From Flavobacterium crocinum (GTDB taxonomy: Bacteria; Bacteroidota; Bacteroidia; Flavobacteriales; Flavobacteriaceae): 64,000 bases of DNA. Both the position numbers and the translations under genes were made by a program. This document shows, piece by piece, positions 33,560-42,811 of the stretch (position 1 is the first letter of the stretch; every line of letters begins with the position of its first letter). Where the stretch lies: assembly GCF_003122385.1 (NCBI RefSeq), contig NZ_CP029255.1, forward strand, positions 2,852,001 through 2,916,000, in the 5' to 3' direction. The notes beneath the pieces are model-generated. The model was not told where the DNA came from and did not search any database. It saw only the letters and a program-made list of their open reading frames with translations.

Positions 33560-35089
33560 ATGCAACACAACGTACTTATTTTAGATTTCGGGTCGCAATA
33601 TACTCAGCTTATTGCGCGTAGAGTTCGCGAATTAAATATATTCTGCGAAATTTTTCCTTACAATCACATTCCAAGTGATTTATCAAGTTATAAAGCCGTA
33701 ATTTTAGGAGGAAGCCCTTTCTCTGTTAGAGGTGAAGATGCTCCACATCCTGATTTATCGCAAATTAGAGGTAAAATGCCTTTACTTGCTGTTTGTTACG
33801 GAGCTCAGTATTTAGCGCATTTCAGCGGTGGAGAAGTAGCCGCTTCAAACACAAGAGAATACGGTAGAGCAAACTTATCTTATATTAAAGAAGCTGAAAC
33901 TTTCTTTGACGGAGTTTCAGAAAACAGCCAGGTTTGGATGAGCCATAGCGATAGTATCAAAGCGCTTCCAACAAATGCTGTAAAATTAGCAAGCACGCAT
34001 GATGTAGAATACGCAGCTTACAAAATTGAAGGCGAAACTACTTATGCAATTCAATACCACCCGGAAGTTTACCATTCAACAGATGGAAAAAAAATGCTGG
34101 AAAACTTCTTAGTAAAAATTGCTGAAGTTCCTCAAAACTTTACTCCAAATGCTTTCGTTGATGAAATGGTAGCTGAATTAAAAGAGAAATTAGGAAACGA
34201 CAAAGTGGTTCTTGGTTTATCTGGAGGAGTAGATTCTACGGTAGCGGCAGTTTTATTAAACAAAGCAATCGGACAAAACTTATATTGCATCTTCGTTAAC
34301 AACGGACTTTTACGTAAAAATGAATTCCAAAATGTATTAGATCAATACAAAGGAATGGGATTAAATGTAAAAGGAGTTGACGCTGGAGATCGTTTCCTTG
34401 GCGAATTAGCAGGAATCAGCGACCCAGAAACCAAACGTAAAACAATTGGTCGTGTATTTATCGAAGTTTTTGATGATGAATCACACTTATTAGAAGATGT
34501 AAAATGGTTGGCTCAGGGAACAATTTACCCAGACGTAATTGAATCTGTTTCGGTAAAAGGACCATCTGCAACTATTAAATCGCATCATAACGTGGGCGGA
34601 TTGCCGGATTATATGAAATTAAAAATTGTAGAACCGCTTAGAATGTTGTTTAAAGACGAAGTTCGTAGAGTTGGTGCTACATTAGGAATAGATCCTGAAT
34701 TATTAGGAAGACACCCTTTCCCGGGGCCAGGATTATCAATTAGAATTTTAGGAGATATTACTCCGGAGAAAGTTAGAATTTTACAAGATGTAGATTCTGT
34801 ATTTATTGAAGGATTAAAATCTTGGGGATTATACGATAAAGTTTGGCAGGCTGGAGCAATTTTGCTTCCTGTAAACTCTGTTGGGGTTATGGGCGATGAG
34901 CGTACGTACGAAAAAGTAGTAGCGCTTAGAGCTGTAGAATCAACAGATGGTATGACTGCTGACTGGGTTCATTTACCTTACGATTTCTTGATGAAAGTAT
35001 CCAACGATATTATCAATAAGGTAAAAGGCGTGAATCGTGTTGTTTACGATATTAGTTCAAAACCACCAGCAACAATTGAGTGGGAATAG
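33560..35089 (+). CDS. guaA: GMP synthase (glutamine-hydrolysing)
   Basis: 509 aa from the ATG at 33560 ([21 protein letters not shown]); a TTG six bases upstream lies in the promoter box. Class-I glutaminase domain with Cys79 in LLAVCYGAQ and His/Glu in QYHPEVYHS, then the ATP pyrophosphatase domain with [12 protein letters not shown] (about residue 218) and the dimerisation domain ending KPPATIEWE. Converts XMP to GMP in the cytoplasm. Single gene with a very strong terminator. Confidence 0.96.
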   Translation: MQHNVLILDFGSQYTQLIARRVRELNIFCEIFPYNHIPSDLSSYKAVILGGSPFSVRGEDAPHPDLSQIRGKMPLLAVCYGAQYLAHFSGGEVAASNTREYGRANLSYIKEAETFFDGVSENSQVWMSHSDSIKALPTNAVKLASTHDVEYAAYKIEGETTYAIQYHPEVYHSTDGKKMLENFLVKIAEVPQNFTPNAFVDEMVAELKEKLGNDKVVLGLSGGVDSTVAAVLLNKAIGQNLYCIFVNNGLLRKNEFQNVLDQYKGMGLNVKGVDAGDRFLGELAGISDPETKRKTIGRVFIEVFDDESHLLEDVKWLAQGTIYPDVIESVSVKGPSATIKSHHNVGGLPDYMKLKIVEPLRMLFKDEVRRVGATLGIDPELLGRHPFPGPGLSIRILGDITPEKVRILQDVDSVFIEGLKSWGLYDKVWQAGAILLPVNSVGVMGDERTYEKVVALRAVESTDGMTADWVHLPYDFLMKVSNDIINKVKGVNRVVYDISSKPPATIEWE

Positions 35090-35100
35090 TAGCATATTTT

Positions 35101-35136
35101 AAAATTAAGGTCTTACATTTGTAAGGCCTTAATTTT
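35101..35136 (+). terminator. Terminator of guaA
   Basis: Sixteen-bp stem AAAATTAAGGTCTTAC / GTAAGGCCTTAATTTT with one G-U pair and loop ATTT. Confidence 0.9.
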
Positions 35137-35152
35137 TTATAACCTACTATTT

Positions 35153-37069
35153 ATGAGAGAACTTTTAATAATTTCTCTTGTCTTTATTTTGTCTTTTAAC
35201 AAAATAATTGCGCAAGATTCAATTATCGAGCACAAGATTCAAAAAGGTGAAACCGCTTATTTTATTGCCCAAAAGTATAAGGTTTCTTTAGATGAGATTT
35301 ACAAACTCAACCCCGAATCGCAAAACGGAATCAAGGATAATCAAGTTTTAAAGATTCCGGTTCATTCCTCCCAACAAATTAGTACAGAAAAGCAGCAAAC
35401 TCATATTGTTGCACCAAAAGAAACACTGTTTGGTTTATCAAAACAATATCATGTTTCGTTAGAAGCCATTCAAAATGCCAATCAGGAAATTCTTGCCGGT
35501 GGACTCCAAATTGGTCAGGAATTAATTATTCCTCAAAATTCAGATCATTTCTCCAAACAAGAAATTGTTGTTTCTTCAAAAGCAACACATCAGGTTCTGG
35601 CAAAAGAATCTTTATTTAGTATTGCCAGACAGTATAATGTTTCGGTTCAGGATTTGGAAAATCTTAATAAAGATATTTTGATTAATGGCTTACAAATTGG
35701 CCAGGCAATTTCAATTCCAAACAAAAGAAAAACTATTGATGGAAGAGTTCGTGTTATCAATCAGGAAACGGTTTTTCATGTTGTTGAGCCAAAGGAAACC
35801 AAGTTTTCGATTGCAAAGAAATACGGAATTTCAATTGATCAGTTAGAATCTCAAAACCCAGAAATTGTAAACGGATTAATTGTTGGAAATAAATTAGCCA
35901 TCAATACAAAAGGAATTCAGCCCGCAAACGAAAGTGAAGAATTAATGTTGGCTTTGGCCGAAAAACAAGTTGTTGTTGAGAAAACTAAAGCCAAAACGGT
36001 TGAAATTGAAGATTTAAAAGATCGTTTGGTTGTTCAGAAAGAAATGAACCAGAAAATCATTAAGATTAACGATTTAAAAGTGAATCTGAATGATATGAAT
36101 GGCTCTAAAGAAAATTCGGTTGAAAAACTTCGTCTGGTTTTAGAAGCCAATAAAAATGTTCAGGATGTTTTAATGGTAAAATTGGATTCGCTTGTTGTTG
36201 CCATGAACAATGATTTGAAAGAATTAAAGCGAATGGATATTTTGAATGTAGAAGAATCAAAAAGATTGGAGAAACAATCTTCTGAAGGAATCAATAAAAC
36301 TAATGAATTATCGTCTCAATTGAAAAAAGAATTGGCAGAAAACAGAAAAGTGTATGCCGGTTTGATGAATAAAGTAGAGAAAATTGCCGTTGAAGAAAAT
36401 CAGGAATACAAAAAGAAAATCCGCGAAAGCGAGAAAAAAACGAATACAGAACCTTTACAGCAACGTTTATCTTTAGAAGAAATTAAACGTTATAAAATAG
36501 AGCAGGAGAAAGGCGATGCGCAAAATCAGCTTTTAATTGCTAAGATTGATTCCTTAGACAATCAGAAAAAAATTGAAGTAAAAAGACACATCAGCAAAGC
36601 TTCTTATTACAGTATGGAAGCTCGAAAATTTGATGATAAACTGGCTTTGGTTAAACTGAAAAAATATCAGGATGAAGCAGTCAAAAAACGGAAGAAAGAG
36701 AATACTGTAGAAAATTCAAAAACAATTTCACTGGAAGAAATGAAACAGGAATTGAAAGACAATCCGTTAAGACCTGATAAAACAGTAAAAGTAGAAGTTT
36801 ATGATAATCTTAGAGAAGTTTCGAATGGGTATTACTTAGTTTTGGGTATATTTACAGACGCAGTTGACCGAGATAAGCTTATTATGAAACTCATTGATTC
36901 TGGCGATTTTAATGCTAGTTTCTTCTTCAATATCAATAGCCTTTCGTACTATGTTTACAGTGATAAATTCGAAAACATGGAAGAAGTGCTTTATAAATGC
37001 AAGAAAAAAGAAGAAGATGAGTTATATAAAGAAATCGTAATTGCCAAAGCAGAAATCGACTTGAGGTGA
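35153..37069 (+). CDS. Exported protein with four LysM domains, coiled coil and SPOR-like end
   Basis: 638 aa. Signal peptide (to NKIIAQ), then four LysM repeats: IQKGETAYFIAQKYKVSLDE, VAPKETLFGLSKQYHVSLEA, LAKESLFSIARQYNVSVQD and VEPKETKFSIAKKYGISIDQ, covering about residues 22-255. A Lys/Glu-rich coiled coil (about 260-530) follows. The last ~90 residues (SNGYYLVLGIFTDAVDRDKLIMKLIDSG ... YYVYSDKFENMEE) resemble a SPOR domain, which binds denuded peptidoglycan. So both ends may contact the cell wall. It precedes a second LysM protein by 94 bp; the two N-terminal halves are paralogous. Confidence 0.85.
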   Translation: MRELLIISLVFILSFNKIIAQDSIIEHKIQKGETAYFIAQKYKVSLDEIYKLNPESQNGIKDNQVLKIPVHSSQQISTEKQQTHIVAPKETLFGLSKQYHVSLEAIQNANQEILAGGLQIGQELIIPQNSDHFSKQEIVVSSKATHQVLAKESLFSIARQYNVSVQDLENLNKDILINGLQIGQAISIPNKRKTIDGRVRVINQETVFHVVEPKETKFSIAKKYGISIDQLESQNPEIVNGLIVGNKLAINTKGIQPANESEELMLALAEKQVVVEKTKAKTVEIEDLKDRLVVQKEMNQKIIKINDLKVNLNDMNGSKENSVEKLRLVLEANKNVQDVLMVKLDSLVVAMNNDLKELKRMDILNVEESKRLEKQSSEGINKTNELSSQLKKELAENRKVYAGLMNKVEKIAVEENQEYKKKIRESEKKTNTEPLQQRLSLEEIKRYKIEQEKGDAQNQLLIAKIDSLDNQKKIEVKRHISKASYYSMEARKFDDKLALVKLKKYQDEAVKKRKKENTVENSKTISLEEMKQELKDNPLRPDKTVKVEVYDNLREVSNGYYLVLGIFTDAVDRDKLIMKLIDSGDFNASFFFNINSLSYYVYSDKFENMEEVLYKCKKKEEDELYKEIVIAKAEIDLR

Positions 37070-37163
37070 TTTTGAGATGAGTTTACAAACGGCCCGAATT
37101 TTGCTTCGGAGTAGATCTGTGAGATATTTTTGAATTAGAAATTAAATTGTTTTAAGCCATATT

Positions 37164-39242
37164 ATGAAATACTATTTAACATTATTATCCCTTGTATTCT
37201 TTATTAGTTCAAGTGCTTTTTCACAAGAAAAAGTGGTGAAATATAAAGTGTCAAGCGGTGAAACTATTAATCAGATTGCACAGAAATTTAAGGTTACACC
37301 TTATGATATTTACAAACTTAATCCGGATGCCAGAACAGGAATAAGCCCAAATACAGTTTTGTTGATTCCAACAGCGGCTGGAGAAGCGAAAAAAGAAGTT
37401 GCTGAAACTAAAGCTGCCGTTTCTTCAGGAAAAGATATTATTCATGAAGTACAACCGAAAGAAACATTCTACAGCATTGAGCATAAATATGGAATTTCTG
37501 ATGAAGCGTTAAAAGCAGCAAATCCATTTTTAGAGAAAACAGGAGTTCAGATTGGACAAAAACTGGTAATTCCTGCGAAAGGATCAGCTCCTAAAACAGC
37601 AGCTAAACCGACTGGAAAAGAAAAAGGAATTGAAAAATATGTTTATCATGACGTGCAGCCAAAAGAAACAAAATTTGGTATTGCAAAACAGTACAATATG
37701 TCTGTTGCGGAGTTAGAGAAAAAAAATCCGGATATCGTTACGAATTTGCCGGTTGGTTACAGATTAACAATAAAAGGAACTGCTCCAAAAACAGAAAGTA
37801 CTCTGGCAGAAACAGCTAAACCTGCTGAGAATAAAAAGCCGGCGGAAACTTCGAAAAAGGCGGTTACTTACATGGATTATCAGGTTAAACCAAAAGAAAC
37901 TTTGTACAGTTTGTCCAGAACTTTTCATTTGACTCAGGATGAATTAACAGCGCTTAATCCATCACTTTCTGAAGGTGTAAAAGAAGGAATGGTTTTAAAA
38001 GTTCCAACAGGATATTTAGCTCCGGTTGCGATTGTTACAGCACAAGTACCTGCAGAAAAACCAGTTGAAACTTCAGTTAACCGACCATCAGAAAGTAGTG
38101 GTGGCGGAATTAAGATTATTGATAAAGTAAAATCAACTGAGAACGATAATGTAGAAATTGTAGAATTGACTAAAAAGAGAGGAGCTAATGAGCGTAAAAA
38201 AGTAGCTTTACTACTTCCTTTTAATTTGGCTAAAGTGCAAAGTGATACTTCCGGAACAGCTAACAGAATTAAAAATGATAAGTTCTTAAATATGACTTTA
38301 GATTTTTATTCCGGAGCTATGATGGCAATCGATTCTGCTAAAACTTTGAAATTGCCAATTGATGTTACGATTTATGATTCTCAGGAAACTAAAACAACAT
38401 CTAATGTTTCTGGTTTGATTTCTAAACTTCAGGATGCAGATGCCGTAATTGGACCATTCTATCAAAGTAATGCAGAAGCGGCAGCAAATTCACTTCGTTT
38501 GTATAATGTGCCGGTAATTTCACCATTATCAAAAGATATCGCAAATCCAATTGATAATTTATATCAGACTATCCCGGCAAACGATGTGATTAGAAATTCA
38601 GTTTTTGATTATATGCGATCTAAAAACGGAAATATTGTAGCAGTAGTAGATAAGAAAAAAGAGTCGGTTATCAATTATATCAGACAAAATCAAAAAGGAG
38701 TAGCATTTGCATCCCTGACTGAAACCGGTGGTTTGGACGTAGCTAATTTAAAAAGTCTGTTAATTCCCGGACGAATGAATTATGTTGTAATGGAAACTGG
38801 AAATACTGCGATGGTTAAAACGACAATAAAGGCTTTACTTGATTCTCAGAAAACCTGTCAGGTACAGCTTGTAATTCTGGAGCCAAACAGCACATTGGAT
38901 ACAGATGAAATTAGTTTTGATAACTTGGTAAAACTAAAATTGATGTATCCGTCTGTAACTCGCGAAAGTGATGAACAATCTGTTTTAATTTATGAAAAAC
39001 AATATCGTCTGAAAAACAAAGCCAATCCAACGACTTACGCAACAAGAGGATTTGATGTGACGTTTGACACGATGATGCGTTTGGTACAAGGAAAAACATT
39101 TCAGGAAACCGCTGACTTAATGACCACACAACAAGTAGATAATAAATTTCAATATTACAGAAAAGAAGACGGCGGACACGCTAACAAAGGTGTTTACATC
39201 TTATATTACGATAGTGACTTAACTTTAAAAGTAGCAAATTAA
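37164..39242 (+). CDS. Exported LysM protein with a type-1 periplasmic-binding domain
   Basis: 692 aa. Signal peptide (to SSAFSQ), four LysM repeats (VSSGETINQIAQKFKVTPYD, VQPKETFYSIEHKYGISDEA, VQPKETKFGIAKQYNMSVAE, VKPKETLYSLSRTFHLTQDE) over about residues 22-290, a Ser/Glu linker, then a type-1 periplasmic-binding-protein fold (KKVALLLPFNLA ... DADAVIGPFYQSNAEAAANSL ... VPVISPLSKD). No transporter genes are near, so solute import is unlikely. The layout recalls LpoA, a PBP-fold regulator of peptidoglycan synthases; that is an inference. Its stop codon overlaps the start of the OsmC gene (TAATG). Confidence 0.88.
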   Translation: MKYYLTLLSLVFFISSSAFSQEKVVKYKVSSGETINQIAQKFKVTPYDIYKLNPDARTGISPNTVLLIPTAAGEAKKEVAETKAAVSSGKDIIHEVQPKETFYSIEHKYGISDEALKAANPFLEKTGVQIGQKLVIPAKGSAPKTAAKPTGKEKGIEKYVYHDVQPKETKFGIAKQYNMSVAELEKKNPDIVTNLPVGYRLTIKGTAPKTESTLAETAKPAENKKPAETSKKAVTYMDYQVKPKETLYSLSRTFHLTQDELTALNPSLSEGVKEGMVLKVPTGYLAPVAIVTAQVPAEKPVETSVNRPSESSGGGIKIIDKVKSTENDNVEIVELTKKRGANERKKVALLLPFNLAKVQSDTSGTANRIKNDKFLNMTLDFYSGAMMAIDSAKTLKLPIDVTIYDSQETKTTSNVSGLISKLQDADAVIGPFYQSNAEAAANSLRLYNVPVISPLSKDIANPIDNLYQTIPANDVIRNSVFDYMRSKNGNIVAVVDKKKESVINYIRQNQKGVAFASLTETGGLDVANLKSLLIPGRMNYVVMETGNTAMVKTTIKALLDSQKTCQVQLVILEPNSTLDTDEISFDNLVKLKLMYPSVTRESDEQSVLIYEKQYRLKNKANPTTYATRGFDVTFDTMMRLVQGKTFQETADLMTTQQVDNKFQYYRKEDGGHANKGVYILYYDSDLTLKVAN

Positions 39243-39643
39243 TGACATCAAAAGTAACCTATTTAGGCGATTTAAGAACAAGTTCAATTCACGTGCAGTC
39301 AGGCAGCGAAATCATTTCTGATGCACCATTAGATAACAACGGAAAAGGAGAAGCGTTTTCTCCAACAGATACTGTCGCCAATGCTTTAGCAAGCTGTATG
39401 ATGACGATTATGGGAATTAAAGCCCGTGATTTAGAAGTTGATTTTGTAGGTTCAACTGCAGAAGTAACAAAGATCATGAATGCAGAACCAAGAAGAATTG
39501 GTGCAATCGAAATTGTTTTTAATATGAAAAGCAATGCTGATGAAAAAAGCAGAACAATTCTGGAACGTGCAGCAATGACTTGTCCAGTGTTTTTAAGTTT
39601 AAGCAGTGAAATTGAAAAGAAAATTAGTTTTAACTGGAATTAA
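39242..39643 (+). CDS. OsmC-family peroxide-detoxifying protein
   Basis: 133 aa, OsmC/Ohr fold. The two redox Cys are present: ASCMMTIMGIKARD and MTCPVFLSLS. Members reduce organic hydroperoxides in the cytoplasm. It is translationally coupled to the LysM/PBP gene by a one-base overlap, TAATG, which is a surprising partner for a cytoplasmic protein. Confidence 0.9.
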   Translation: MTSKVTYLGDLRTSSIHVQSGSEIISDAPLDNNGKGEAFSPTDTVANALASCMMTIMGIKARDLEVDFVGSTAEVTKIMNAEPRRIGAIEIVFNMKSNADEKSRTILERAAMTCPVFLSLSSEIEKKISFNWN

Positions 39644-39660
39644 TTTTTAATAAATAAAAA

Positions 39661-39688
39661 AAGAGGCTGTCTGCAAAGGCAGCCTCTT
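39661..39688 (+). terminator. Terminator after the OsmC gene
   Basis: Stem AAGAGGCTG / CAGCCTCTT with a 10-nt loop and a long T run. A second hairpin, AGAGAGCAA near 39818-39828 with TTGCTCTCT at 39834-39842, faces the end of the GH109 gene. Confidence 0.85.
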
Positions 39689-39866
39689 TTTTTTTATAAG
39701 CTTCTGAGAAGCGAAATATTAATAGCAAAGAATAGACATGATTGAAATTCTATAAATATTTTGCCCGCTGGGCTTTTAAAGCGATTTCTTTTTTTAGGAA
39801 TGGTCTAAAACAGACAAGAGAGCAACATCTACTTTGCTCTCTTGTCCCTTTCTAACTAACCAATAA

Positions 39867-41246
39867 TTATTCTGAAAATTCTAATTTTTTCAATTTGTTC
39901 CATCCGCCTCGAGTGAAATCTGGAATTTCAACAGGAGCAGAATTATTGTCTAATGAAATTTCGGTTAATGAACCCAGACAAGACCATTCAGCCAAATCGT
40001 AAACATCCATATCTAATGGAAGTCCTTTTTGCAGACAGTGAATTAAACGGTAATCCATAATGAAATCCATTCCGCCGTGACCGCCCACTTTTTTAGCCTG
40101 TTCCTCGATTCCTTTTGCAATTGGATGTTTGTATTTTTCCATTAAAGCTTTTTTTACTTCTTCCGGAACAAAAGAGTGGGCACTTAATTTTTCATGATTT
40201 GGTTTAACATCATCACCAAGTTCTTTTCCATCTAAAGCATAACCTTCTAACGGATATTTATTCGCAAAACCTTTTGTACCGCTCAATTGGTACATTCTGC
40301 TGTAAGGACGAGGAGAAGTAACATCATGCTGTATCTGGATTGTTTTCCCGTTTTCAGTACGAATCATCGTCATAGTATGATCTCCATTTCTAAAATCTTT
40401 GATTTCTTTTCCTGATTTTTCTTTGATATAAGCTGGATTTCCAACTGCTTTGGTATCCATAGAAACCAGGAAATTCATTTTGTCTCCACGGTGAATGTTT
40501 AAAGCCTGACAAGCCGGCCCCATTCCGTGAGTTGCATAAACATCACCACGGTGTTTGATGTTGTAATCCATTCTCCAATTGTTCCAGTATTCTCCCCAAA
40601 ATGGTTGTAACCCATGAATGTATGAACCTTCGGCATGAAGAATTTCTCCAAAAACACCTTGCTGCGCCATATTTAAAGTAGTTAATTCAAAGAAATCATA
40701 AACGCAGTTTTCTAATTGCATGCAGTGTTTGCGAGTCTTTTCAGAAGTATCGATCAGTTCCCAGATTTCGTTCATGGTTAAAGCTCCCGGAACTTCAATA
40801 GCAACATGTTTACCATCTTTCATCGCCTGAACTCCAATAACAGCATGATGAAGCCAATCTGTAGCTACATAAACTAAATCTACATTTGGTAAAGCGGTAA
40901 CTTTTCTCCAGGCATTTTCGTCTCCGTAAAATTCCTGAGCTTTAGGAAAACCAGCTTTTGTTAGAATTTCATTAGACTTTGCAGTGTTTTCTTGTGTCAT
41001 ATCGCATAATGCCACAATTTCAACACCCGGAATATGTGTCATACGTTCTACAGCTCCGGGACCACGCATTCCTAGTCCGATAAAAGCAACACGAACCGTA
41101 GGAATCGCCGGCGCCGCTAAACGTAAAACATCGGTCTGACCTTTAGCACGTGCAGGAGTTTTTGTCTTTATCATTTGAGCAGATGCAAATGTTCCCCACA
41201 ACATAATGCATGTGGCTAAAATGAATTTTAAATTACTGGTTTTCAT
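39867..41246 (-). CDS. GH109-like NAD-dependent glycosidase (Gfo/Idh/MocA fold), exported
   Basis: 459 aa. Signal peptide (to GTFASAQ), then the Rossmann motif FIGLGMRGPG (55-64) and the GH109 features EVPGALTMNEIWEL, YATHGMGPACQALNIHRGD, and KKVGGHGGMDFIMDYRLIHCL. GH109 enzymes use bound NAD to cleave alpha-N-acetylgalactosamine (blood-group A type linkages) and relatives. Exported like the characterised Elizabethkingia enzyme. It is the last gene of the leftward SusC-SusD-DUF3472-GH109 operon and provides the best clue to the substrate. Confidence 0.88.
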   Translation of the reverse strand: MKTSNLKFILATCIMLWGTFASAQMIKTKTPARAKGQTDVLRLAAPAIPTVRVAFIGLGMRGPGAVERMTHIPGVEIVALCDMTQENTAKSNEILTKAGFPKAQEFYGDENAWRKVTALPNVDLVYVATDWLHHAVIGVQAMKDGKHVAIEVPGALTMNEIWELIDTSEKTRKHCMQLENCVYDFFELTTLNMAQQGVFGEILHAEGSYIHGLQPFWGEYWNNWRMDYNIKHRGDVYATHGMGPACQALNIHRGDKMNFLVSMDTKAVGNPAYIKEKSGKEIKDFRNGDHTMTMIRTENGKTIQIQHDVTSPRPYSRMYQLSGTKGFANKYPLEGYALDGKELGDDVKPNHEKLSAHSFVPEEVKKALMEKYKHPIAKGIEEQAKKVGGHGGMDFIMDYRLIHCLQKGLPLDMDVYDLAEWSCLGSLTEISLDNNSAPVEIPDFTRGGWNKLKKLEFSE

Positions 41247-41308
41247 AGTTAATTTGTTTTAAATGTTTTGATAGTTTTTCAACTATCGGAAATACTGAAT
41301 TTTTTATT

Positions 41309-41373
41309 TTTTTACCATTAAGAAATAAGTTCATAAAGTCTGGCTTAAATTGCTTATTCTCTTAATGGTAAAA
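41309..41373 (-). other. Long hairpin between the DUF3472 and GH109 genes
   Basis: TTTTTACCATTAAGAAATAAG (left arm, 41309-41329) is complementary to 41353-41373 with one small bulge. It lies in the message between two genes of one operon, so it could protect the upstream mRNA 3' end or lower GH109 expression. Confidence 0.55.
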
Positions 41374-41402
41374 AGAAAATTAAGCTTGATTTTGAAAATG
41401 TA

Positions 41403-42722
41403 TTACTGTAAATTATTAAAATCTATTTCTGGCTTCTTATTGTTGAGTGGTCTGGTAAAGTTAGTTTTTGGCATTGTATAATTATTAAAAAAGCCTCCAT
41501 TTTTTAAGTAGAAAGAGTTGTTTTCTGTTCCGCCTGCGAAATCCATTCGGTATTCTTTAGCTCCTGTATTATCATTCGTAAATCTGGCAGTATTAAGTTC
41601 TGTCCATTTACCTTTTTCATCACAAATCCATTGATTATTGAAGAAAACTGTACGAGAATAATCACCTTGTTCCGGAATAAAATTTTCTAAAAATGAATGA
41701 AATCTCTTTAAATAAGTATTCGTTTCGGGACGACTGAAACTGGCAATCAGCATCCATTTATTCTCTTCCGGAGCGAAAAAGTAAGCGGTGTAAGTGGTTG
41801 TATTATTTCCGTTTGGTGTACCTTTTAGCAGGAATTTGTAAGTTGTGCCTGCTTTCCAATTGTACTTTAAATAGCTTTGTCCGCCGGAACCTTCATTACC
41901 AAATTCTCCTGTATGTACATTTTCTCCTTTTTTGAGCATTTGGATTTTATGTGATTCTGGAATACTGGCTGGATCATCTGTATTGAACGGACTCCAAACC
42001 GAAAATAAAACTCTTCTTTCAGTTGCTGAATTGACCTGAATTCCGAAATAGCCTTCGCCAAAACCATTTGCCATAAAATAAGAACCAATTTTATCTTCGT
42101 TTTCAGGAACCGTCATTTCGTTATAAAACCATTCAGCATTAATGTTCTCAGGAATAGCATAATTTAGGTGGACAGAGGGACCTCGGCGTCCCCAATGATA
42201 AAAATTACCTTCGTTGTTGGGAACAAAAGAGATTTTTCCGTCATAATCTGCGCTGGAAATTTTTAATCTGTCCATAGACGGAAAACGATCACCATTTTTA
42301 CTAATTCCTTTTATTTTTAATGCCACATAACCTTCTTGATTGATTTTCCAGTTTCCAATTAAAACAGCTTTTTTAGAAGTAGTGAAAGTTATTTTTTTTG
42401 TTTCATTAAGAATGGAAAATTCAACTTCAGATTTTCCGAAAACTTCAACTGATTCTTCAACGGAAATTTGGAAAGTTCCCGGTTTAAAAATTCTGAAATA
42501 AACAGTAAAAGTTTCATTAGAATCCTTCCAGTTTTCGATTCCATTATCTGTAATATTGCTTTCCTCTAAATGTTTAGAACTATAAGCATTTCCTGCTAAC
42601 GGTAAAGAAATAGAGGTTTTAGGATTTTCGATTGTGTTATTTTCTGAATTTGTTTCACTGTGATCAGCACAGGAAAAAGAAGCGAGGGAAAATGCTAAAA
42701 TAAGATGGAGTAAATTTTTCAT
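41403..42722 (-). CDS. DUF3472 domain lipoprotein of the glycan utilisation locus
   Basis: 439 aa. Leader MKNLLHLILAFSLASFSC with a lipobox Cys. The first part (about 40-165, SLPLAGNAYSSKH ... FTVYFRIFKPGTFQISVE) fits the DUF5077 beta-sandwich often found before DUF3472; the rest (RRGPSVHLNYAIP, SYFMANGFGEGYFGIQVNS, ERRVLFSVWSPFNTDDP, GEGSGGQSYLKYNWKAGTTYKF) is DUF3472. The family occurs in polysaccharide loci, probably as a glycan-binding or surface accessory protein; no activity is proven. It follows SusD by 89 bp. Confidence 0.82.
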   Translation of the reverse strand: MKNLLHLILAFSLASFSCADHSETNSENNTIENPKTSISLPLAGNAYSSKHLEESNITDNGIENWKDSNETFTVYFRIFKPGTFQISVEESVEVFGKSEVEFSILNETKKITFTTSKKAVLIGNWKINQEGYVALKIKGISKNGDRFPSMDRLKISSADYDGKISFVPNNEGNFYHWGRRGPSVHLNYAIPENINAEWFYNEMTVPENEDKIGSYFMANGFGEGYFGIQVNSATERRVLFSVWSPFNTDDPASIPESHKIQMLKKGENVHTGEFGNEGSGGQSYLKYNWKAGTTYKFLLKGTPNGNNTTTYTAYFFAPEENKWMLIASFSRPETNTYLKRFHSFLENFIPEQGDYSRTVFFNNQWICDEKGKWTELNTARFTNDNTGAKEYRMDFAGGTENNSFYLKNGGFFNNYTMPKTNFTRPLNNKKPEIDFNNLQ

Positions 42723-42753
42723 CAGTAAGTTTTGAATGATTAACTTTTTTAAA

Positions 42754-42780
42754 CCTCTCTAATCTTTACAATTAGAGAGG
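42754..42780 (-). other. Hairpin between the SusD and DUF3472 genes
   Basis: Perfect 10-bp stem CCTCTCTAAT / ATTAGAGAGG with a 7-nt loop, followed on the minus strand by TTTAAAAAAG. It may act as a partial terminator or RNA-stability element and make SusC/SusD more abundant than the downstream enzymes. Confidence 0.6.
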
Positions 42781-42811
42781 CTGTTAAAAACAATAAACAA
42801 ATCTAAAACGA

